From Crotalaria pallida (lineage: Eukaryota > Streptophyta > Magnoliopsida > Fabales > Fabaceae), in the NCBI GenBank assembly GCA_037953625.1, contig CM075656.1, positions 30,276,001 to 30,340,000 of the forward strand: a DNA stretch of 64,000 nt, in the 5' to 3' direction. A program made the position numbers and the translations under genes. The notes under the pieces are model-generated. The model saw nothing but the letters and a program-made list of their open reading frames with translations, searched no databases and was not told where the DNA came from. Shown here piece after piece: positions 22,800 to 35,236 of the stretch; positions within the stretch are counted from its first letter, which is position 1; every line of letters begins with the position of its first letter.

Positions 22800-23774
22800 T
22801 TATGGGTGAGAGCTATAAAGACAATGGAAAAGTAAAGGAAATTCATGAGGAGGATGTTTGAACCCAAAATAGGAGGAAAACTGACCAAAGGGGGACTCTC
22901 CTGAACAAAGGAGGAAGAATGATTAAGAGAATCTATTAGGGTAAAAGGACAGAGTAAGGAATCAGGACTAAATGCACTGGGGTTAGGGAAACATCGACTG
23001 CAGAAAAATATCAGAAGAGGTAAAGGTTAAGGAGTCAATAATACGGGAAGTGTGGGGCACTCAACTTCGGATTAGGTTGTGGTGTACTCAAGGGAATAAT
23101 CTGCTTCAATTGCAAGAAGCCAAGGTTTTATTCGACGGATTGTTCAGAGGATGAAAGCCAGGAAGGAATGAATAATCAACAAATCGAGTGCGGATGAGTG
23201 ATCACCCTGTTAGGATGTGAGTTAGAATTCGGATATAGGTAACCCGAATTTACCTCTTTCCTTAATTTGAATTAATGTAGTCAAATGTTTCTCGATTATG
23301 TTAGTTAAACCATTTGATAATCTGAAAGATCTAAACAAACTCTTGACTTAATTTTTTGTGATCAAACCCTTATCACAATTGGATGTGATAAATATCTTGG
23401 CACTACAGAAATGGAAAGATCAGTTAAGGCTAGAGAGATTAACAACCAACGGGATAGGACAAGCATTTGTCTCCCCAATGGAAATATCTCCAGAATTTGA
23501 CAGTCTGACTAAGTCTGATAGTGACGATAATATTCCTTATATTTTAAGTTCATCTAACTTAAAGATATATCGTATAGTCTTTCTTGAGAAAGATTATATC
23601 TGAAAGGGATGATTTGATTGCTGATAGTTTGAATATTAGGACTGATCACCCTAATGTTTATAACTGTTAAGGAATGAAGTCATACAAATGCTTCCTTACT
23701 CATGCCTGAGTGGTCAGAGTGCGCAGCGGAAAAAGGTTTTTCCTCAAAAAGTTATTTTAACGTTTTAATTGAAG

Positions 23775-23818
<44 letters not shown>

Positions 23819-24022
23819 AAAAGTGTTATTCGAAAAAGGTGTCTGTTCAAAGATTTCATTGGAAATATTTTGTGAAAAATTTGAGACAAGAAATTTAAGA
23901 AAGTATAAGAAGAATTTTTTTAAGTGGGGGAGGATATCCCCAAATGACATTTTGAGAATAAGAACATAAGAAACTATCTTTTATATAATTTTAGAAATAC
24001 AGAATTTTGGGGACGAAATTCC
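22800..24022 (+). other. Remainder of element A interior, pol missing
   Basis: No reverse transcriptase, RNase H, integrase or chromodomain could be read in any frame. An 81-codon open frame (23358-23603) has no family resemblance, although its start repeats the SQLDVI words found at the end of the protease fragment. A TA microsatellite sits at 23779-23816. Confidence 0.6.
23779..23816. repeat. (TA)n microsatellite
   Basis: Uninterrupted TA dinucleotides for about 38 bases inside element A. Confidence 0.9.
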
Positions 24023-24040
24023 TTTTAAGTGGAGGAGTAG
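24023..24040 (+). other. Polypurine tract of element A
   Basis: TTTTAAGTGGAGGAGTAG directly precedes the 3' LTR. The preceding GGGGACGAAATTCC context matches the 3' end of related gypsy elements, including element E here. Confidence 0.75.
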
Positions 24041-27000
24041 TGTAACACCCCAAATTTTTAATTCATGATTAATAAAAGTTAATTATAATGTTTATTTATA
24101 ATTAATAATTTTATTATAATCTCTTATTTAAAATTTATGTATTACATGTGCAATTAGGTGGAAAATAATTTCACAATTATTTTCTATGCAAATATAAAAG
24201 TTTTGCATATAAGTCCCTGTTTTAGGACCTAGAAGTAATATTAGAAAGATTTTGGAGGGAAAGAAAATAAAATATTAATTTTTAAATTTTTGGTCGAAAG
24301 ACTCGAGTGTTTCAACCAAACACTCGAGTGTTTCGAATAGAGTTGCACGAGTTAGTGCATTTGATGAGTCATCAGCTCGTATAACTCAAATGTTGACACG
24401 AAATCAACTCAGAAACACATCCTTGATGGCGTGTCAAGCTGCATGCATCTTGATCAATTCCTCTATATAAGCTTCTGGGTTGATGGATTTGCCTCAATTT
24501 TTGCATGATAGAAGTTCTGTAACATAGATTAGGGTTTCCAGCTTCGTTCGATCGATTCTCCTTCATCTTTGAGAGTTAAACTGAGAGTTATACACCATTG
24601 AAAAGCTTACATCTTGAGCTTTTCATAGATATAGAGTTTGTGAGTCAAGGTTATGTGTGAATCGAGAACGAGGTTGATCTTTTGGTGGTGTGAAAGTTGT
24701 TTCATTTTCCTGGGGCTTACGTTAGGGCTATATTATGGTAAGCTCAAGCAACTATTCCATCTCAAACTTTTTCCTTTAGTTAGTACGTGTTGCAGAGAGT
24801 GTATAGAAACTAATTTCCCCAATTTTCATGGTTGTTTCATGTGTAAACCAATTCGGTTTGGGTACTGTGCTGAAACTGCTCTGTTCCAGTGAGGAGATTG
24901 GGGAAATCGGAGTTCTAGAGCTTTTTCTTGCAAAGTTTCTGTTCCTCCACGACTTAGAGGTAAGGGTGAAGCTATACATTCACCAGAATAAGGTTTAATT
25001 GTAGGAATTTGTGTTGAGAGCCACCATGAGGCTTAAAGGGCTTAGTTTGAAATAGGATATTGGCTTGGTGGCCAATCTGTGCTCTGAGACTTGTTGAGAC
25101 AAGTTTGATATGTTGCGTGTGAACTTATTTGATGCTGCAATCAGGTAAAAAAATTGCGTATATCTGAATTTGGTGTTTGAAGTTGTTGAAAATCATGTTT
25201 TTATGCATAATTGATGTGAGATTTTGATTCTCTGTTAATTGACATGTTACAAGTATTGAGACATGTTTACTATGCATAAATAAAGTTCTGTTAAGTGTTG
25301 GTTTGAGTTAAAATTGGTTAAATTCGAAAATAGTATGTTGAAACCCAAATTTTCAGTGTATTTTCTGTCAGCAATACTCGAGTGTTTGATAAAAGACTCG
25401 AGTGTTGTCTGACGCATCAGTACATCTGCTGGCGCCAATACCCGAGTATTTGAGAAAATACTCGCGTATTGTCTGATGCATAATGTTCAGAGTTCAGCCT
25501 AAAGACTCGAGTATTTTAAGAGCAACTCAAGTATTATGGGCTGAAGAACTACTCGAGTGTGTGAAGAAATAGTCGAGTGTTCTGGGTTGACTGATGAAGA
25601 ATTTTTCAAGATAACATGAACTACTCGAGTCTTTGAACCAATATTCGAGTATAAAATATGAAATTATTTAAGAATACCATTTTCAACTTAACCACTTTTA
25701 TGCAAACCCAATTACACAAATAAATTGATATACTTAGTTTAATGATATTATTGATTTTCAATTATACCATGCTTGAAAAGTTTAATATTGTCTCTATCAC
25801 AAGATGTGTGATGCAAATGATGAGACTAATGGCTAACATTAATGAGTTGCATTCATGCATGGTGAATGGTGATGAGTTATCGGTTGTCATGTTCGAGGGA
25901 CATGAAAAGGGCCTCTAGGAGTGCCAAATGTTGTTGTTTGCTCGATGCCACCTTAAGGTTGACGATGTGGTTTTTACGTCTTTGTGACGAGCTGCACTAA
26001 AGTGATAGTTTTCACGTTTTGCAACGCGACGATCACCAGATAAGGTGTCGTTGTTTATCACTTTCGATTGTGCATAATAAAGTGATAGTTTTACGTTTTG
26101 GTGACGTCATGATCACCAGATAAGGTGACGTTGTTTATCACTTCCGAGCAAGTACGCCATACGTTTTGATAACGTATTTATTGTATTCTAGGAATACATA
26201 GAAGTTATGGATGGACGTCCGTCTGAGTGATTAGTTGGAGAATCTCAGGAAGTGAGAGATGGCATGCATCTTGCCACGATAATTGAAGAATTTAATTGTA
26301 AATGAATCTGGTGTGATCATATGCATCATCATGCTGATTGATAATGAGATTACTTGTGAATGTTTAGTTATCAGTTATCCTTATTTGATTATGTGTATGT
26401 ATATGCTTACCCCTGAGCCCTTAATGGGTGATGACCCGATACCTAGCCTGCGTCGAGATCAGACCCATCGCTAGTGGTATTTGGACATATGAGGAGCACC
26501 GAGCTACTTTTGAGGGTAAGGTGGAGATTATTCTTTATCACCCTAACCCCCTTGCTCGTGTGCGCCCTCGTAGGTTTAGGATCCCTATCATATATACTAT
26601 GCATGTACCCCCGTTCTATACATATAGAGGACCACCACCACCAGCTCGACCAGTATGTAGATTTCATAGTTTCCCTTTCCGACCAGCCACTCGTTCTCAC
26701 CCCTCTGCTTTTAGAGTTTTCACTGACGATGACGTTCCCTCATATGGTCTGACAGGTATTGGTAGGACTGCACCAGCTGTAGATCCTAGGCCTAGTCGCC
26801 GGACGAGATTAAGGAGGACCTTGTGGAGGGGGAGAGCGAGGAGGAGGTACCAGTCGAGCTGGTTACCAGACCTAGAGGAGGGCCTAGTGGTTCCTAGGTA
26901 TAGGCATAATATAGGTACTATGGATCCCGGACCGATTCTGTAGCTGCGGTGGACCAGTGTTGGATGCTTGGAGGACCAGTCTGACCTGCTCTTGGACATC

Positions 27001-27581
27001 TTTATTTTTGATATGTGATATATTATTGTATATAGTTTTGAGATGTACGAGAGCTAAGGTCTTTTCTTTTGTACCCTTTATATATATTTTCAGCTGACGG
27101 ACTCAGTACTCTAGACTTGTATCACTTCTACTTATGATGTCTTGTACATGGGATCTTTTCCTTATTATATATATATATATATATGATGTTTATATCTCAA
27201 CTGATCCTTATGTACTATTTTCTATCTGCACACTCTGATTTTGGTAAGATGGTGAATTCGGCAGATATGGTAACTTGATAATATATATGATTCACAAGAC
27301 AACGCTAAGTTTATAATATTAAAGTTTACACTTATTTTAAATTAAGAAATGTTGTCTTGAGAAATTTTCTATGACTTAAAGTTATTACGACGAATTCAAT
27401 ATATTACTCAGTTCTAAGATTTAATCTTTAAATGCAAGTCCAAGTGTTTCCAAGAAATATTGATTAAATAAAAAGAAAATTTTCATACGAGATATTTCAC
27501 TTGAACAAAGTCCATAAAAGAAGTCTGTTGGAAATATTCATTATTTTCCATATAATTAAGGTTATAAAGAAGGGTGTTACA
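24041..27581 (+). repeat. 3' LTR of element A
   Basis: 3541 bp, collinear with the 5' LTR. It has the same CTCGAG clusters (24301-24335 and 25375-25650), donor-like GAG|GTAAG at 24959/24960, and the duplicated hairpin-like unit at 25997-26146. The uninterrupted CTCGAGTCTTTGAACC near 25625 shows the empty site of element B. Confidence 0.93.
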
Positions 27582-27586
27582 TATAA

Positions 27587-29155
27587 CATGGACATTTTGC
27601 TAATCCATGGAAGGTACTTGCGGTTATGTAGTTCAGTGCCTAGCTTGACTGTCTAAAATATGTTATATTTCATTGATTTTATTTCCTCTTTATCTTAGTA
27701 TTTATTTGTTTGTAATGGTTTTTATTTTGGTTTATTAGCTTTTAGTAGTTTAGTTTTGCATAATAAACTTCATCACAGAATGAATCCTTTTGCCATGATT
27801 CCAGGTGCTTTGGAGCTTGAATTGAAGGATCATTAAGATGGAAGGACTCATGAATGAATAAATCCATGAAGATTACTAAAGAGATGTGGAAAAAGACCAA
27901 AAAATGGTTTCAGGGGCGCCCAAGCACATAAGGATCATTCCCAGGCGCAATTGGGGGTGAAACAACCAAGAATCATACCCATGCATAGGGCAAAAGGCGC
28001 CCAAGCGCTTGTCATGAAAACAGGGGGCCACTAAAGCGCCCCAAACCGCACTTAAGCGTACCGGTCATTTTCAAAAAAGCGTCAAGGCGACAACAATATA
28101 ATGCTGCACCTGGGAGTGGCTAACATATATTTTCAATTATTCTAATTCAAATTTTGTGACCTTTGAGCTGCTTTTCCTAAAAAAAACTCGTGGCAACACT
28201 CAAAATACTCATTCTAAACATTAGAAAAACATCTAAGGCTCAGAATAAAGTGGAGACGATCAAGGAGGGAGTCCCGTCGTCCTCAAATGAAGGAATTCTA
28301 AGAGGGGAGGATTGCCTTTGGACTCAAATCTATGTCTCCCATGGATTTTGTTCTTCCTTTTATCTTTCCCTTTTCATTATCTATCTTTAGTTAATCCTTT
28401 TGTTAGAGATGTGGTGAATTGGATTGTAATTATGTGATTTACAATAACAATTATGAATGAGTTCATGTTTATGCTAATTGTTTTTCTTATAGTTTTCATT
28501 GCTATTCATAGAAATAGCTAATCTGTGATGTGGGAGTTCAATCCTTCAATTTGGAAATTAGGGATTCAATTAGCCCTATAATCAAACATTATAATTTCGC
28601 AACTCGTAGGAATGCTTTTAGTAAATTATATAACATTTGTGATTCCGATGTTTTTAATCAAACGATTATTAGTTTAGGACTCACATAAGGGATTAAGGCG
28701 TCTAAACAAATAATACAAAGTAAGTCCCTTGAGGAATCGATTTCTTACTGCCTCTGGAATCATTGTTAACATTATATGAATGAGATTTATAATCAATGTA
28801 AATCACTATTGTTGTTAATGAAATCATGTCCCTAGCACTTTTATCCATCACACAACGTAATTATTTTTATTTTCTTTCAAAATTCAAACAAATATTTTTA
28901 ATCCAATTTTATTAGTTTAACAACAATAAGGTGAAAATTGCTAGAATCAACTAATCCTTGTGGGTTCGACACTCTAATTTACTACTATATTACTTGTACG
29001 ACCTAATACATCTGCCCAAGTTATTCATCTGATGTATAGCCAAGGTTGGTTCCAGTTTTTGATCTAGTTCAGTTATGGCTTCATATTTTCAATAGTCAAG
29101 TTCATGACCTATTTTTTTTCCTCGGTAATCTAGTTCAGCCCATAACTCAAGATTA
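27587..29155 (+). repeat. LTR-like remnant, unclassified
   Basis: No gene is visible. The stretch contains GGCGCCCAAGCGC-type GC-rich words (27935-28080). It ends near 28960-29030 with TTGTGGGTTCGACACTCTAA followed by ACTACTATATTACTTGTACG, a pattern typical of the 3' end of Tat/Athila-type plant LTRs. No TSD or internal region was found, so a solo LTR or fragment is likely. A 66-codon open frame at 28190-28390 has no family resemblance. Confidence 0.35.
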
Positions 29156-30645
29156 TGTTGGAATTAGCCTCAAATCACGAGAGAGGGGTGAATCGAGTTT
29201 TATTAATTTTATTAAAAAATACTCGAATGAAATATTATCTAAAAATTATTTATGAAATGAATTAATAGTAAGTGATAATTTTTTGCGAATATATGAAAAA
29301 CATAGAGTTGTGCGAAAACGATAATAATTAACAAAATAATCGTAGCAAAAATAATCGCAATGAAATAAAAAGAAGTGAGGGATAGAGAGATGCAAACCCA
29401 AAATTTTATACTAGTTTAGCCTCCCCGGTGAGTCTCACGTACACTTTGGGTGCTGAAAAGGCCGTCCAGTCCCTAACTAACGTGCTTAGGATTTGTTGTT
29501 ATTAATCACTTGAAAGTTTCAAAGCCCAATACACCCAAATCGCCCACACACTAATCGGTTCAACCTTTTGTTTGGGACCTCAATCACACTCAAGGGTTCC
29601 TCACCCTATTATGTAGAGGATGCCACACCCTTACACTAGAGAAGTCTTTTCCTAACAACTATGGATTACACGAAGGAAAAATAGGATTGCTCGTATACAA
29701 TAGAAGCACTCTAAGTAGTGTGCATTAAACAAATTGAAACACTATGATAGAGGTATGTATCTCATTCAAGCACCAATCGTACACCAGGCTATATATGGAG
29801 AAGAAGATGAAGAAGAACGTGAAACAATTTTTCTCCAAAAGTTTCAAAAACTAGAGAGAATATTGATTTTTAAAAGTGAAGGAATGGAATGAATGAGTAA
29901 TTTGATCAGCCCTGTCTTATTTCAAAAATATGATAAGGGAAAAATTAAAAAAAATCCAACAATTAATGAAATTGATCCAGAGTCGTTTTTGAATTTTTTT
30001 TTTTCAAAAATGTAATCGATTACTTTCTCAAGGTCGGTAATCGATTATTTTAATTAAAGTAATCGATTACAACTTTCCAAGTAATTGATTCCTTTCTCTT
30101 TGAGTTTTGTGTGATGCAGTATAAGTAATCAATTATTTGATCAAGTAATCGATTACTCTTTCACAAAAGTAATCGTTTCTAAAGCCTCTGGATTTTGTAT
30201 GATGCTACAAAAGTAATCGATTATTTGACCAAGTAATCAATTACTATTCTTACAAAGGTAATCAATTCACCAAGTTCAAGTAATCTATTTAGAGCTCTCT
30301 GAATTGTATATGATGTTGCAGAAGTAATCGATTATCCACACAAGTAATTGATTACTCCTTGCTAAAACTTCTACAAAATTGTTTTCAAAGTCCAGAAAGT
30401 GAAACCAGAGTTTTTAAAAGTATTTATGCATGAAAGTTTGTTGGAAAAACAATTTTAAAACATTTTGAATTTATTTTTCATGTCCTAGTGTATTACATAC
30501 ATGCTTGAATAAGAAAGATACATTGCCTTACAATTTATCCTAAATGAAGTACGAGGTAGACTCTTCATGAAGCCTTGACATGTATGGTTGTGCATTTGCT
30601 TTTCCCTCTTTAGTTCCTTGTTTTTTATCATCAAAACTTGAAACA
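29156..30645 (-). repeat. Solo-LTR-like sequence, copia SIRE/Maximus type, minus strand
   Basis: Read on the minus strand it begins near TGTTTCAAGTTTTGATGATA and ends CACCCCTCTCTCGTGATT..CTAATTCCAACA, both typical of plant SIRE/Maximus copia LTRs (family knowledge; boundaries estimated). No TSD could be matched. About thirteen TAATCGATTA-like words lie between 30010 and 30360. Confidence 0.45.
30010..30360. repeat. Cluster of TAATCGATTAC-like palindromic words
   Basis: About thirteen exact or one-mismatch copies of TAATCGATTAC, spaced irregularly by 12-45 bases, with partly repeated spacers (TGTATGATG / TGTGTGATG). The same word recurs in LTR C. Confidence 0.8.
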
Positions 30646-30935
30646 TCGGAATGTGTTGTCTTCTAATAGATCAAATTAATCCTTTTAGAAGCTAAGAGAT
30701 CATAGAAGTGAATTTTGCCTTTATTAGCAAAATATTTTTCATACACATGGTTGAAAGAACAATTATCCAACATAAGTTCCGAAAAAATGTATTTTCAGAA
30801 AAGGCATGTTAACAAATGTCGTTAAGGTATTGTTTAAGGCAAAAAAAAAAGGTGATGATTTTATCTTGGAAAATAATGAATTTCGAACATCAAGAGATGG
30901 TGCACTTATATTTTTGCAATTCAACTTTCTTTTAG

Positions 30936-31330
30936 GAGTAATGTGTCAAATTGGTCCGTGACTTTGGGGCACCAATCATTTTAGTCCCTGAGTTTTTTGA
31001 AATTTCAAATTGGTCCTTGAGATAGGAAAACGTAAGTCACATTAGTCCTTGAAGTTAATGGTCGTTAGTGGTCCTTAACGTGGACTAACAGAATGGCCAA
31101 AACAATGTCGTTTTGGTAAAAAAAAATGGAAGACCGCTGACTACCTATCAAATTAGTCCTTGAGATTGTGGGCACCGATCAAATTAATCTCTGACTTTGT
31201 GGACCACCGACAGCAAGGACTAACGCGACCCACATTTTACTATCTTGAGGACTAATTTTAAATTTTGATAATCTTAAGAACTAATTTGACCGGTGCCTAC
31301 AAAGTCAGGGACTAATAAGACTATTTACTC
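30936..31330. mobile_element. GGTCCCT-type inverted-repeat MITE
   Basis: Inverted arms of about 50 bp: the left AGTAATGTGTCAAATTGGTC pairs with the inverted right end, and both arms contain TGACTTTG and GCACC. The TSD is not clear. Confidence 0.65.
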
Positions 31331-31332
31331 TT

Positions 31333-31832
31333 ATGTCACTGGATAACAAGACCCTTAAAAAATTGGATCTTATTGGTTTAAGCTATACTCCTATTTACCT
31401 GTCTCATTTGAAGTAATTTTTTTTTCATATTCATCTGTCTCGTTTACAAGTTCAAGAGTGTAATAATTGTTATTTCTCTTTCTATCCCTATTCAACAACG
31501 GAAAAAAAATTAATGATTACATATAGAGAAATTATGTTAAGGAAAGACATAATTAAAATTATTGAAAATTAAAGCAATTATTATATTTTTTACTACGTAT
31601 ACCCGTTCCTTTATAATTGTCGTTTAATATTATATATATTACCTGGATGAGGAAGTATATTTAATTTATCTTGTTTGTAATAAATCAATACTTGTTTTAT
31701 CACTTTTGCCCTTTGTCTCTCTATAATAATTTATCATTTCTCTCCCCTTATTATCTCTCATATTAATTAGATGTGTGTAGAGTTGTAAAAACAATAATTC
31801 ATATCATCTCAGTTTTCAAAAATAATAATTAA
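31333..31832. other. Intergenic, nothing recognised
   Basis: AT-rich. Contains possible worn MITE fragments (TATTTACCTGTCTCATTTG, repeated loosely as TCATCTGTCTCGTTTAC) but no ends that can be paired. Confidence 0.4.
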
Positions 31833-32606
31833 CCCCCCTCCCTATATATAAGGTCATTTAGATAGATTTCACGTCCATTTAAGAAAGTTTGTTAATTTAA
31901 TTAATGATATTGGAAAGGCTTATTTATTATTTTGGTCCCTAAAAGTTCAACGTGCTTTGGTTTTAGTCCCTAAAAGTTATTTTGACCGTGACTGGTCCTT
32001 AATTTTTCAAACATTTTGGTTTTGGTCTCATCTGTTAGAAAAAATCAATTATTTGTTGACCTGGTTAACGGAACCCATACCAACAGCTACATGGTGTGAG
32101 ATAGCGTCAAATTAAATAAGTATTGTGACATAGATGATTCAAGTCCATAAACGCAAAATTCTAGTATGAGACCATTTTGAGTAAATTTGTGTCCATGGAT
32201 CTGTATCATCCATGTCATATCACTTATTTGGTGTCTCCTCACACTACATGACTGCTGATATGATGTTCTAACTAGCCACATCAGCAAATAACAGTTTTTT
32301 CATAATAGAGTGGATCAAAACCAAAATGTTTGAAAAATTAAGGATCAGTCCCGGTCAAAATAACTTATAGGAACTAAAACCAAAACATAGTGAACTTTTA
32401 GGGACCAAAAGCATAAATATGTGAACATTTGATATGTATTTTCAAAATTACCCCTATTAATAGTATTGAAAATCTAAAAAGTATTAAATAAATAGGGGTG
32501 TTTATGGAAAGAAGTAATTAATTGTCATTGAAAATTGGTATATGGTCTTATAAATAAGAACAAAATAAAAATTTCAAAAGAGTCTTATATTTAAGAACGG
32601 GGGTAG
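31833..32606. mobile_element. Stowaway-like MITE split by another MITE
   Basis: The left half (CTCCCTATATATAAGGTCATTT) and right half (TCTTATATTTAAGAACGGGGG) match the MITE at 2240-2502. The halves rejoin without a gap at 31916/32420, where the uninterrupted relative reads ATTGGAAATGTGAACATTTG. Confidence 0.8.
31917..32419. mobile_element. Mutator-like MITE nested in a Stowaway-like MITE
   Basis: Starts GGCTTATTTATTATTTTGGT and ends GGGACCAAAAGCATAAATA; its arms match the element at 33069-33548. The right end lacks the terminal AGCC and the expected 9-bp duplication, so a small terminal deletion is likely. 503 bp, no ORF. Confidence 0.8.
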
Positions 32607-32685
32607 TATTTAGGAACAAATCAATTTTGCTAAAGTGATAATTATAAAGAAATAGAGGTAGTAAAATGTGTGCTTTTGTGTAATA

Positions 32686-33059
32686 CTCCCTCTGTCCTAA
32701 AATATAAGTATTAGATAGTGAGAATGTTTTGGTCCTTTTTTATAAGTACTTAGTCTAGTTTTTAATGACATTAATTAATTCCTTTTTATAAATATAATTA
32801 TTTACTCAACAGTTTTTAGAATTTTAATGATGATTATTAAAATATTTTTGAAAAAGTATATCAAATATTACCAATTCCAATCTCATTAACAATATCAACT
32901 AATTTTCTTCGGGTGCAAATTCACTCAAATGACTTATATCAAGAGGGATATAGATAAGATAAATATCAATGGAAGGAAATACTCTCTCTATCCCAAAATG
33001 GGTAACAATGTGAAAAGTAAAAAAAATGATAAGGGAACATGTTTTTTACATTTTGTCTA
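32686..33059. other. Worn MITE remnants
   Basis: CTCCCTCTGTCCTAAAATAT at 32687 opens a Stowaway-like sequence with no matching right end. A second partial start, CTCTCTCTATCCCAAAATGG, lies near 32983. No gene. Confidence 0.45.
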
Positions 33060-33068
33060 ATAACTTAA

Positions 33069-33548
33069 GGCTTATTTATGGTTTTAGTCCCTAAAAGTTA
33101 TTTTGATCGGGACTAGTTCTTAAATTTTCAAACAATTTTGGTTTTGGTCTCATACATTAGTAAAAATCTGTTATTTGCTGACATGGTTAACAAAAATCCA
33201 CACTAGCAGCTACGCGGTGTGAGGTAGCGCCAAATAGGTGATGTGACATGGATGATTCAGGTCCATGAACTCAAAATTTTATGTACGGGACCATTTTGCG
33301 TATCAGACCATTTTTCATCCGTGGATCTGTATCATCCACGTCATATCACTTATTTGGCGTCACCCAGACCACATGAACTGCTGATGTGATGTTCCACTAG
33401 CCACACAAACAAATAACAGATTTTTACTAATGAAAGGGTCCAAAACCAAAATGTTTGAAAATTTAAGGACTAGCCCCGATCAAAAGAACTTCAAGGGATT
33501 AAAACCAAAACACGCTGAACTTTTAGGGATTAAAACCATAAATAAGCC
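33069..33548. mobile_element. Mutator-like MITE, 480 bp
   Basis: Perfectly matched ends GGCTTATTTATGGTTTTA and TAAAACCATAAATAAGCC extend into long inverted arms. The flanks ATAACTTAA (33060-33068) and ATAAATTAA (33549-33557) are a 9-bp duplication with one mismatch. Confidence 0.87.
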
Positions 33549-33557
33549 ATAAATTAA

Positions 33558-34242
33558 TAACCAACAATCAATCCATTAATTTAATATATTATTATTCATT
33601 GATTACACAATCATATTTCATAGTATATAATTTTCAAGTATTTATATTAGGGTTGTGACATCCCCAATTTTTATAAAATATAAAAATATAAATATTTATA
33701 TGTGTGATTAATTTTCTATAAAAATATACTCATTCTTAAATTTCTAAATAATTATCAAAGTGATTTTTAGTAAAATCATCACTTAAAGATCGTTCCATAT
33801 ATCATTCATTAATCGTTGGATCTTGTTCAAATTTGGAGATAAGCTTCCCAATCCTCACATTTTCATATCTAAGGGTGTGATTTGTGTTTGGTAACAAAAA
33901 TCCAAGATAATCAAAAGGTGGGATTATTATTATTTGTGTTTGGTGATCTTAAAGGCTGAGATTAAAAAAAAAAAAAAATTCTATTACAGTATTAAAAATT
34001 TATTTTGGGCTAATTTTTATACTGTATTTTTTTCGGAGGGAGTACTATTGTGGTAGGCCAATCCCCATGGGACGTGTGGTGTGGCATGGGAATAGATAGC
34101 TCGATGGAATAAAAGAAATACAAATTGTATAAAAATGTAACGACATGGTGAGTCCCAAAGCAAATGGAATAAAGCAATTTAGACCGCCCAACATGCGACT
34201 GCGTATTATTTTTTCCGGTACTACCTTGGGGAGAATATATGT
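33558..34242. other. Intergenic, nothing recognised
   Basis: AT-rich sequence with a GGAGGGAGTA word near 34036 that may be the end of a worn Stowaway element. No ORF. Confidence 0.4.
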
Positions 34243-34244
34243 TA

Positions 34245-34595
34245 CTCCTTTCGTTTCAGAATGTTTGACCTTTTAGATCTGGGCACACAGATTAAGAAAG
34301 TGTTGATTATTGTAAGTATTATGTATGATTTGTCCAAAATGTCCCTATTTAATCTTTATTGAAAATTGTAATGGTATTTAATTTTTATTAGTAAGTGTGT
34401 CCATTAATTAATGTATAGTGGTTTAGAGATGAGAGAGATGATAAAAGTAGAATTAATGAGGAGTAAGAGAAATTATTGAATGAAAGGTTAATATTGGAAA
34501 AAAAAAATATGTTTGTGTATTGAAAATATAAAAGGCCAAACATTGTGAAACAAGAAAAAAAGGCTAAAAGGTCAAACATTGTGAAACGGAGGGAG
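34245..34595. mobile_element. Stowaway MITE, inverted relative of 1170-1519
   Basis: Reverse-complement match over the full length to the MITE at 1170-1519, with TA on both sides (34243-34244 and 34596-34597). Ends CTCCTTTCGTTTCAG and TGAAACGGAGGGAG. 351 bp. Confidence 0.9.
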
Positions 34596-34597
34596 TA

Positions 34598-35236
34598 CTT
34601 TCTCCGATTCCTAATATAAGCATCATTTGACCAAAAATTTTTAGTCCTAAATATAAACACCTTTTTTAAAATTTTATAAAATTAACCCTATTTAATATAC
34701 TTTATTATATTTGTGGGGAAAATAAACACCAATTAATGACTAGAAAATCAAAATAATGGATTGGTAAATATGCACTTAAAATTTACAATTTCAATACAAA
34801 TAACTAACTTACCTACTTTTCTTAAATGGAATGAAATTGGTGAAATGGTGCTTATATTAGGGAAAGGAGGGACCAACAAAGCCCAACACAGTTGGTGGAT
34901 AGCTGGGTTCCTTAAGGATGATGTCAGAGGTTGCCGTGGGCATGGAAAAGGCTTTGTTGGTAGAGGCAAAACTCATTTCGGTGATCTCTACGCCTCGGAG
35001 GGGATTAGTCTTCGGCTGTCGGCTGGGGGATACCCTTGGTGTACACAAAAAAAAATTAGGGACAAGAGGGAGTAATAAAGATGATTTTTATAATGTTTGA
35101 CTTTTTAATAAGTGAATTAAGAGCATTTGTTAACATCCGACTATATTAATAGTAGGATATTGATAATTACTGCACTAAAAGCATTAATTAAGAAATACTA
35201 TATGAATTATGTTAACAAATGTCCTAAAAATGTTTT
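34598..35236. other. Intergenic with a GC-richer patch
   Basis: A patch at 34895-35045 is GC-richer and open in several frames (63-104 codons), but none resembles a known protein. It ends in ACAAAAAAAAATTAGGG, which could be a retroposed tail. A worn MITE start follows the previous element at 34600. Confidence 0.35.

Larger units (their letters stand above)
11841..27581 (+). mobile_element. Ty3/gypsy LTR retrotransposon A (long LTR, Tekay/Del-like)
   Basis: The element starts TGTAACACCCC and ends GGGTGTTACA, and the 5-bp TSD TATAA lies at 11836-11840 and 27582-27586. LTRs of about 3.5 kb, a TGGTATCAGAGC primer-binding site, gag with zinc-knuckle residues, a protease fragment and a purine tract before the 3' LTR identify a Ty3/gypsy element; LTR length and end sequence suggest the chromoviral Tekay/Del group (inference). 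Reverse transcriptase, RNase H and integrase are missing: only about 1.3 kb separates protease from the 3' LTR. gag carries stops and a frameshift, so the copy is dead. Its 5' LTR was later split by element B. Confidence 0.93.

Noticed and set aside
23358..23603. 81-codon frame as an accessory gene of element A
   Set aside because: No family resemblance, and its start repeats words of the protease end, suggesting duplicated debris.
34761..35075. 104-codon frame in a GC-richer patch
   Set aside because: Open on both strands, no domain recognised; kept only as an intergenic note.
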